Source: an uncultured Parvularculaceae bacterium (GTDB taxonomy: Bacteria; Pseudomonadota; Alphaproteobacteria; Caulobacterales; Parvularculaceae). From it: a stretch of DNA of 10,044 nt. The stretch is taken from the NCBI GenBank assembly GCA_947259815.1, contig CAMYNO010000078.1, positions 1-10,044 of the forward strand, read 5' to 3'. The first letter of the stretch is position 1. Every line of letters begins with the position of its first letter. Under the pieces are notes generated by a model that was not told the origin of the DNA, ran no database searches, and was given only the letters and a program-made list of their open reading frames with translations. Shown here piece by piece: positions 1 to 4,662 of this stretch. The translations under genes were made by a program, and so were the position numbers.

Positions 1-179
1 AATTCGACCAAATTGTGGCGTGTTTCAATATGTTACGCCGGATTAAGAGGTAATTTGCAGCAATTTGGAGTTATCTTGCGGTCGTTGCTTTTTCTCTATA
101 CGGAATTTTAACCACGCTTGAATGCGCCCGGACTATTCGGTATCCAGATGTCCGCAATTAGCGACAAAGAGCGATTTCA
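1..179. other. Non-coding leader upstream of the GNAT gene
   Basis: No convincing coding sequence is visible here. The stretch is more AT-rich than the rest of the window. It holds an 8-bp perfect inverted repeat, ccaaattg at 8-15 and caatttgg at 61-68, separated by 45 bases, which could be chance. It also holds a CtrA-like TTAA-N7-TGAA element at 108-122. A weak sigma70-like pair is possible (TTGAAT 118-123, 17-base spacer, TATCCA 141-146), but the -10 matches consensus poorly. The gene upstream lies outside the window, so part of this stretch may be its 3' flank. Confidence 0.5.
108..122 (+). promoter_or_regulatory. Possible CtrA-like box
   Basis: The sequence TTAACCACGCTTGAA reads TTAA, seven bases, TGAA, one mismatch from the TTAA-N7-TTAA consensus of the alphaproteobacterial cell-cycle regulator CtrA. 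The first half-site, TTAACCAC, matches TTAACCAT in seven of eight positions. It lies about 60 bases upstream of the acetyltransferase start. A single site with one mismatch can easily occur by chance, so this is a candidate only. Confidence 0.25.
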
Positions 180-473
180 ATGAATGACGGCGAATTGAAA
201 ATTGGCCATGACATTAACAACAATGGCGGGCGGTTCTGGGCAATCGTCGCCGGCGGTTCGGCAGAATTGACTTACACGAATAGCGATGACGGCGTCATCA
301 TTGTCGATCACACCTATACGCCGCCGCAAGCGCGCGGACAAAAGATTGCACTGCAGCTTGTGGAACACGCCGTCGCCTATGCGCGGGCGAACGAGCTGAA
401 AATCGTTCCGCAATGTCCCTATGTCGCTAAATTGTTCGACGCCCGACCGGATCTGGCCGAGCGTCGCGCCTGA
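180..473 (+). CDS. Small GNAT-family N-acetyltransferase (COG2388 / Acetyltransf_CG type)
   Basis: This 97-aa protein has the length and layout of the minimal GNAT proteins of COG2388 (YjdJ-like, PF14542). An N-terminal beta-hairpin region is followed by IVDHTYTPP (residues 41-49), the acetyl-CoA pyrophosphate loop ARGQKIA (51-57), a helix, and the family-typical KIVPQCPYV near 74-82. Family members are presumed to use acetyl-CoA to acetylate an amine; their substrates are generally unknown. The loop is slightly odd, because the second glycine of the usual RGxGxA is lysine (K55). The start at 180 has a purine-rich stretch, aaagag, about 8 bases upstream. The gene is monocistronic as far as can be seen and converges on the lipoprotein gene with 17 bases between them and no clear terminator. 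Confidence 0.85.
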   Translation: MNDGELKIGHDINNNGGRFWAIVAGGSAELTYTNSDDGVIIVDHTYTPPQARGQKIALQLVEHAVAYARANELKIVPQCPYVAKLFDARPDLAERRA

Positions 474-490
474 ATTAGGGATACGTGTGG

Positions 491-2359
491 TCAGGCTGAC
501 TTTTCACTGGCAATCCACGCATCGACACGGCGCTCAAGCACAGCCAGCGGCAAGGCGCCGCCGCCCAGGATCACATCGTGAAATGCGCGAATGTCGAAAT
601 CATCGCCCAACTCGGCTTCGGCTTTTTTCCGCAGTTCCACGATTTTCAGCATGCCGACTTTATAGGCGGTCGCCTGCCCCGGCATGACAATATAGCGCCG
701 CACTTCGGATTTGATCTGCCCCGCCGCCGCCGGCGAGTTCGCGGTGAAATAGTCAATCGCTTCCTGCTCGGTCCAGCCTTTGGAATGGAGGCCGGTATCG
801 ACCACCAGCCGGATCGCCCGCCAGATTTCCGTCGTCAGGCGTCCGAAGTCAGAATACGGATCCGCATAGGCGCCCATCTCTTTCGCCAGAAGTTCAGAGT
901 AAAGCCCCCAGCCCTCGCCATAGGCGGTGAAATTAGCCTGATTGCGGAACTCCGGCAGGCCTTCCACTTCCTGTGCAATCGAGTTCTGCATGTGATGGCC
1001 GGGATTGCCTTCGTGATAGGCGATCACCTCAAGCTGCGGGATCGGCATCGCCTTCATGTCCGACAAATGCGCATAGTATACGCCGGGGCGCGATCCGTCC
1101 GGCGTTCCGGGGTAGTAATGCTGTGCACCGCCGTCCCGCTCGCGGAACGATTCAACGCGTTTCACGACAAGGTCCGCTTTCGGCAGCAGCCCGAAAAACG
1201 CCGGCAGCTTTTCTTTGATGAAGTCGAGATGCTCGGTCGCGGCCTGGATATAGGCCTGACGCCCTTCGTCAGTGTTCGGATAATAAAACTGATCGTCCTC
1301 GCGAACGAAGGTAAAAAATTCCTGCAGCGTGCCATCGAACTCAACCTGTTCCTTGATGGCTTCCATCTCGCCCTGAATACGCGCGACTTCAGAAAGCCCG
1401 AGATTATGGACTTCGTCGGCAGTCATATCCGTGGTCGTCGAGGCCGCGAGGCGTTCATTGTAATAGGCCTCGCCATCGGGCAGCGACCCAACACCGGTCG
1501 CGACGTCCGGCGAGTTCGCCATATCGTCCTCGACCCACGCGATCAGCGCGTCGTAGGCGGGCTTGAATTCATTCTGAAGCGCAGCCTGTGCCGCGCCGCG
1601 CAATTCACCCGCCGCGTCTTCGTCAAGCTCTCCGGCCTCGACAAGCGCATCAATCTTGCGATTGGCGTCCGACCATAAGGGCGAATCGCCGTCTTCGGTG
1701 AACGGCGCGCCGGTGATTAAAGCCTGCGACTGTTTTTTGACGCCTTCATAGGCAAACAGCGGGGCGTGAACGCCCTCGCCGGCGGCCAGTTGCGCACGCT
1801 CAAGCGCCTGCCCGATAGCTCTGGAAATACCGCCGATCCGCGCGACATAGGCGTTCATATCGTCGGCGGTTTCAACGCTGTGAAAGTTGATCAGGAAGTT
1901 GGGCAGGAATGCGTGCGGTCCGTTCATCTGGTTGAACGTGTAAGCACGACGGCGGAAGGGATGTTCGGCTTCATCCTGCGCCAGTTGATACAGCCAGATA
2001 TCGTAAGACATCTTCGCTTCCGGCGTCAGCAGGTCATAGTCGAATGTTTCCTGCATTTGCGCAGACGCGGCGCGGCGCCATTCCAGTTGTTCGTCCTCCG
2101 CCGCTTCGGAAAAATCGTCGATCTTACTTTTATCGTCGCCGCGCCCAAGATAGGTTTTAAAAATCGGGCTGAAGTCGAGCTCTTCTTCCCAGCGTTCGGC
2201 GAACCACTGGTTGAGGCGCTCGGTTTCTGCCTGAATCTCTTCGGCAGAGGGCGGCGCAACCGTCTCCTGCGGCGCAGAAACACTCGGCGTTGCGGCTTCT
2301 TCACCGCATGCGGTCAACGCGGTGGCGCCCAAAAGCGCCAACAGGATGGATTTATTCAT
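491..2359 (-). CDS. DUF885 family lipoprotein, putative zinc-dependent peptidase
   Basis: This 622-aa protein begins with a lipoprotein signal: MNKS, a hydrophobic stretch, then lipobox LTAC with the modified cysteine at C18. A Pro/Glu/Ala-rich linker follows (about 19-45). It should be exported and lipid-anchored in the envelope. The body matches DUF885 (PF05960), a family of about 600 residues. Visible hallmarks are RPGVYY near 424-429, YHEGNPGHHMQ at 448-458 with an HE...GHH metal-site signature (H449, E450, H455), and GEGWGLYSE at 481-489, whose E482 is a likely further ligand, plus YIVMPGQATAYKVG near 556-569. These resemble gluzincin-type metallopeptidase signatures, so peptide hydrolysis is likely, but the substrate is unknown. 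The ATG at 2359 has GAGGG four bases upstream. The gene lies downstream of the acyl-CoA dehydrogenase on the same strand but probably has its own promoter. Confidence 0.92.
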   Translation of the reverse strand: MNKSILLALLGATALTACGEEAATPSVSAPQETVAPPSAEEIQAETERLNQWFAERWEEELDFSPIFKTYLGRGDDKSKIDDFSEAAEDEQLEWRRAASAQMQETFDYDLLTPEAKMSYDIWLYQLAQDEAEHPFRRRAYTFNQMNGPHAFLPNFLINFHSVETADDMNAYVARIGGISRAIGQALERAQLAAGEGVHAPLFAYEGVKKQSQALITGAPFTEDGDSPLWSDANRKIDALVEAGELDEDAAGELRGAAQAALQNEFKPAYDALIAWVEDDMANSPDVATGVGSLPDGEAYYNERLAASTTTDMTADEVHNLGLSEVARIQGEMEAIKEQVEFDGTLQEFFTFVREDDQFYYPNTDEGRQAYIQAATEHLDFIKEKLPAFFGLLPKADLVVKRVESFRERDGGAQHYYPGTPDGSRPGVYYAHLSDMKAMPIPQLEVIAYHEGNPGHHMQNSIAQEVEGLPEFRNQANFTAYGEGWGLYSELLAKEMGAYADPYSDFGRLTTEIWRAIRLVVDTGLHSKGWTEQEAIDYFTANSPAAAGQIKSEVRRYIVMPGQATAYKVGMLKIVELRKKAEAELGDDFDIRAFHDVILGGGALPLAVLERRVDAWIASEKSA

Positions 2360-2399
2360 TTCGCCCTCGTCCGTTTTTTCAAAATCAAATGCCCCTCAC

Positions 2400-2425
2400 C
2401 CTATAGGATGAGAAGCTATGGACAA
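2400..2425 (-). promoter_or_regulatory. Candidate promoter for the DUF885 lipoprotein gene
   Basis: Read on the minus strand, TTGTCC (2425-2420) is followed after 12 bases by CCTATAGG (2407-2400). This resembles the housekeeping promoter form described in Caulobacter (TTGACGS, 10-14 bases, GCTANAWC): four of six bases at -35 and five of six in the GCTANA core. It would start transcription roughly 35 bases upstream of the ATG and lies downstream of the hairpin at 2450-2480, so the lipoprotein could be transcribed independently of the dehydrogenase. This is assigned by motif only. Confidence 0.35.
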
Positions 2426-2449
2426 GTTCGATTTATCGCAGAAAGCAGT

Positions 2450-2480
2450 CGGTAAGCGGCAAATTATTGTCCGCTTACCG
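2450..2480 (-). terminator. Perfect 10-bp hairpin after the acyl-CoA dehydrogenase gene
   Basis: cggtaagcgg at 2450-2459 is the exact reverse complement of ccgcttaccg at 2471-2480, with an 11-base AT-rich loop. It sits 30 bases downstream of the dehydrogenase stop codon, the position expected for a transcription terminator. On the minus strand the hairpin is followed by a T-poor sequence (actgctttctgcg), so it is not a textbook intrinsic terminator. It might instead be a Rho-assisted end, an mRNA 3' stabiliser or a protein-binding site. Confidence 0.4.
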
Positions 2481-2489
2481 CAAATTATT
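2459..2489. repeat. Two 10-bp direct repeats with 21-bp period, interleaved with the hairpin
   Basis: gcaaattatt occurs at 2459-2468 and again at 2480-2489, exactly 21 bases apart, about two DNA helical turns. The first copy overlaps the hairpin loop and the second starts at the last base of the right arm. The result is a mixed direct/inverted arrangement. It could be an operator for the lipoprotein gene, about 100-130 bases upstream of its start, or a remnant of a small duplication. Confidence 0.5.
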
Positions 2490-2509
2490 ACAGGATGTTC
2501 TACGCGCGC

Positions 2510-4291
2510 CTAAAAGGCGTCCGCTTCCAGCGCCATCATCGTATCGGCGCCGGCTTTGACCTTTTCCAGATGCGCCGCACTGTCGGGAAGAATGCGCTCA
2601 AGGAAATATTTCCCGGTGATGAGCTTGTTCGCATAGAACGCGCCCTCATCCTTTTTCTGGATCGCGGTTTTCGCACTCATCGCCCAGGCATAGGAAAGAC
2701 ATGTCAACGCAAACAGGTTGAGATAGTCCATGGACCCGGCGCCGGCGTGGTTGAAGTTCTGCATGGCGTTCGCGCCAAGCCACTGCGTCGCCTCCAGCGC
2801 TCTTGCTTTCGCGGTTTTCAACCCTTCAAGGAACGGCGCCAGTTCGGCTTCACCGTCATTGTCAGCAATGAAATCGTCAATTTCCGCAAAGAAGGTTTGC
2901 CATGCGCGCCCGCCGTCTTTCATCAGCTTGCGCCCGACGAGGTCAAGCGCCTGAATGCCGTTCGCGCCTTCGTATATCAGGGCGATGCGCGCATCGCGGA
3001 CAAACTGCTCCATGCCCCATTCCTGAATATAGCCGTGACCGCCCAGCACCTGTTGCGCATTGGTCGCGTGCCAGTAGCCTTTCTCGGTCAGGTAGGATTT
3101 GAGGATGGGCGTCATCAGGCCCATATAATCGTCCGCCTTCTGACGGGTTTCATCGTCCGGCGATTTGTCATGAAGATCGCCGTATAACGCGGTCCAGTAA
3201 ATCCACGCCCGCGCGCCTTCGGTAAAAGCGCGCTGATCCATCAACATGCGGCGCACATCCGGGTGAACGATAATCGGATCGGCCGGCTTGTCGGGCTCAG
3301 CCGGACCGGTCAGCGCCCGCCCCTGCAATCGGTCCTTGGCGTAAGCAGCGCCATTTTGATAAGAGACTTCGGAAATCGCCATGCCCTGCATGGCAACGCC
3401 AAGACGCGCCTCGTTCATCATCGTGAACATGGCGCGCAGGCCCTTGTTCTCCTCACCAAGAAGATAGCCGGTCGCCTCGTCGTAATTCATCACACAGGTC
3501 GAATTGGCGTGAATGCCCATTTTCTCTTCGAGAGCGCCGCAGGAAACGCCGTTGCGCTCGCCAAGCGATCCGTCTTCGTTGATGAGGAATTTCGGCACGA
3601 TAAAAAGCGAGATGCCCTTTGTGCCTTCCGGCGCGCCTTCGATACGGGCGATAACGAGATGGATAATATTGTCCGTCAGGTCATGTTCGCCGGACGAAAT
3701 GAAAATCTTCTGGCCGCTGATTTTATAAGAACCGTCGCCCACCGGGACCGCCTTGGACTTAAGAAGCCCGAGATCGGTGCCGCAATGAGGCTCGGTCAGG
3801 TTCATGGTGCCGCCCCAGTCGCCGGCGATCATTTTCGGCAGATAGGTGCGTTTCTGGTCTTCATCGCCATGAGCGTAGATCGTATTCGCCGCACCGCGCG
3901 ACAGGCCGGGATACATGGCAAAGGCCATGTTGGCGGCGGACATCATTTCGCTTACCGCCAGGCCAATCACATGGGGCAGGCCCTGCCCGCCATATTCGGG
4001 ATCGAACGACAGTCCCTGCCAGCCGCCCTCGCGATATTCGTTATAGGCGTCCTTCATGCCCGTCGGCGTCGTCACCGACCCGTCTTCGTGGCGGGTGCAG
4101 CCTTCCTTGTCGCCGGAGTGGTTCAGCGGATGGAGAACATTCGCCGCCAGCTTGCCGCCTTCTTCAAAGATTGCCTCAAGAAGGTCTTCGGAAAGCTCTG
4201 AAAATCCTGGCAGGTTCGAATATTTTGAAATCTGCAAAACGTCGTTCAAGACAAACTTCATATCGCTTGTCGGGGCCGCGTATTGGGTCAT
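2510..4291 (-). CDS. Acyl-CoA dehydrogenase, DmdC-like large class with C-terminal extension
   Basis: This 593-aa flavoenzyme should introduce a 2,3-double bond into an acyl-CoA, passing electrons to FAD and on to electron-transfer flavoprotein. The N-terminal extension (YAAPTSDMKFVLNDVL, 4-19) matches AcylCoA_DH_N (PF12418). The core has LTEPHCGTD (165-173) and KISGQKIFISSGEHD (190-204) for flavin/substrate contacts, and VLGGHGYIQEW (415-425). It ends in IYEGANGIQALD (439-450), where E441 is the likely catalytic base. Residues about 465-593 form the extra C-terminal domain (PF12806 type). This roughly 590-aa architecture is that of enzymes often annotated as 3-methylmercaptopropionyl-CoA dehydrogenase (DmdC), but many relatives act on other acyl-CoAs, so the substrate is open. 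I chose ATG at 4291 because AGGAG lies five bases upstream; the GTG at 4297 overlaps that ribosome-binding site. No other beta-oxidation gene is adjacent. Confidence 0.93.
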   Translation of the reverse strand: MTQYAAPTSDMKFVLNDVLQISKYSNLPGFSELSEDLLEAIFEEGGKLAANVLHPLNHSGDKEGCTRHEDGSVTTPTGMKDAYNEYREGGWQGLSFDPEYGGQGLPHVIGLAVSEMMSAANMAFAMYPGLSRGAANTIYAHGDEDQKRTYLPKMIAGDWGGTMNLTEPHCGTDLGLLKSKAVPVGDGSYKISGQKIFISSGEHDLTDNIIHLVIARIEGAPEGTKGISLFIVPKFLINEDGSLGERNGVSCGALEEKMGIHANSTCVMNYDEATGYLLGEENKGLRAMFTMMNEARLGVAMQGMAISEVSYQNGAAYAKDRLQGRALTGPAEPDKPADPIIVHPDVRRMLMDQRAFTEGARAWIYWTALYGDLHDKSPDDETRQKADDYMGLMTPILKSYLTEKGYWHATNAQQVLGGHGYIQEWGMEQFVRDARIALIYEGANGIQALDLVGRKLMKDGGRAWQTFFAEIDDFIADNDGEAELAPFLEGLKTAKARALEATQWLGANAMQNFNHAGAGSMDYLNLFALTCLSYAWAMSAKTAIQKKDEGAFYANKLITGKYFLERILPDSAAHLEKVKAGADTMMALEADAF

Positions 4292-4371
4292 TGCCACTCC
4301 TGAAATCGATCTGCGAATTCGTTACGCCGTTATGTAGTATCACGGATTAGAATGCGCACCCTATTGGGCGC

Positions 4372-4553
4372 GAATCCCCTACGATGGCAGGTGCTGCGGC
4401 GCAATATGCCGAACTGTGATTCGTCGCGATAGCGGTTTCAGGCCAATTCCCGGCTTTTACGGGTATTTTTCCTCAGGCGCCGCAAAAACAGCGCGAAGGC
4501 CAACGAATCGCCGTTAACGTTTTCCTCCAAGTTCGCGTGGAGTGCATGGAATC
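4372..4553. promoter_or_regulatory. Cluster of four GANTC (CcrM-type) sites upstream of podJ-like gene
   Basis: GANTC pentamers lie at 4372-4376 (gaatc), 4418-4422 (gattc), 4505-4509 (gaatc) and 4549-4553 (gaatc). In a hand scan the rest of the window has only about 11. GANTC is the target of the cell-cycle methyltransferase CcrM in alphaproteobacteria. Methylated GANTC in promoters is known to be used by the regulator GcrA in Caulobacter. That these sites regulate the podJ-like gene or the divergent dehydrogenase is inference. Confidence 0.5.
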
Positions 4554-4573
4554 GGGGTTTGGTTTCAAAAAGC

Positions 4574-4601
4574 TTGACGCCATGAGGTTCAAATCGGGAT
4601 C
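4574..4601 (+). promoter_or_regulatory. Candidate promoter for the podJ-like gene
   Basis: TTGACGC at 4574-4580 is an exact match to the Caulobacter-type -35 consensus TTGACGS. The best -10 at the permitted 10-14 base distance is tcgggatc (4594-4601), which matches GCTANAWC poorly. The -35 is good and the -10 weak, as is common in promoters needing an activator. The last GANTC of the cluster ends 21 bases upstream of this -35. Transcription would begin about 50-60 bases before the start codon. Confidence 0.3.
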
Positions 4602-4625
4602 AGGTCAGACCCGATAAACATTAAC

Positions 4626-4650
4626 GGGAGCGGCTAAGCCGCAAAAAAAA
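4626..4650 (+). promoter_or_regulatory. Displaced Shine-Dalgarno, small hairpin and A-tract before podJ-like start
   Basis: GGGAG at 4626-4630 is the only Shine-Dalgarno-like sequence near the start, but it is 23 bases from the GTG and 32 from the ATG. Between them, gcggc (4630-4634) can pair with gccgc (4638-4642) around a three-base loop, followed by eight A residues (4643-4650). If the hairpin forms, the effective spacer shrinks. It is not an intrinsic terminator on the plus strand because A, not T, follows the stem, and on the minus strand the T-run precedes the stem. Confidence 0.3.
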
Positions 4651-4662
4651 CCGGTGACAGCG

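Larger units (their letters stand above)
4292..4662. other. Divergent intergenic region between the dehydrogenase and podJ-like genes
   Basis: About 370 bases without a convincing gene. It should carry the promoters for both divergent genes. It contains four GANTC sites, a TTGACGC element at 4574-4580, a 6-bp inverted repeat (atcggg 4593-4598 and cccgat 4610-4615, 11-base loop), and a small GC hairpin at 4630-4642 followed by eight A residues. TTAA occurs at 4514-4517 and 4621-4624, but neither has a second half-site at CtrA spacing. I could not recognise a clear -10/-35 pair for the dehydrogenase. Confidence 0.7.

Noticed and set aside
578..1678. Long open frame (366 codons) on the plus strand opposite the DUF885 lipoprotein gene
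   Set aside because: It lies wholly antisense to a gene with clear family motifs. Its product is Arg/His/Phe-rich with no recognisable domain, as expected when GC-biased codons are read on the other strand.
4514..4624. TTAA sequences upstream of the podJ-like gene as CtrA boxes
   Set aside because: The TTAA at 4514-4517 and at 4621-4624 lack a second half-site at seven-base spacing and do not extend to TTAACCAT.
4630..4650. GC hairpin plus homopolymer run as an intrinsic terminator
   Set aside because: On the plus strand the stem is followed by A residues, and on the minus strand the T-run precedes the stem, so neither orientation fits a terminator.
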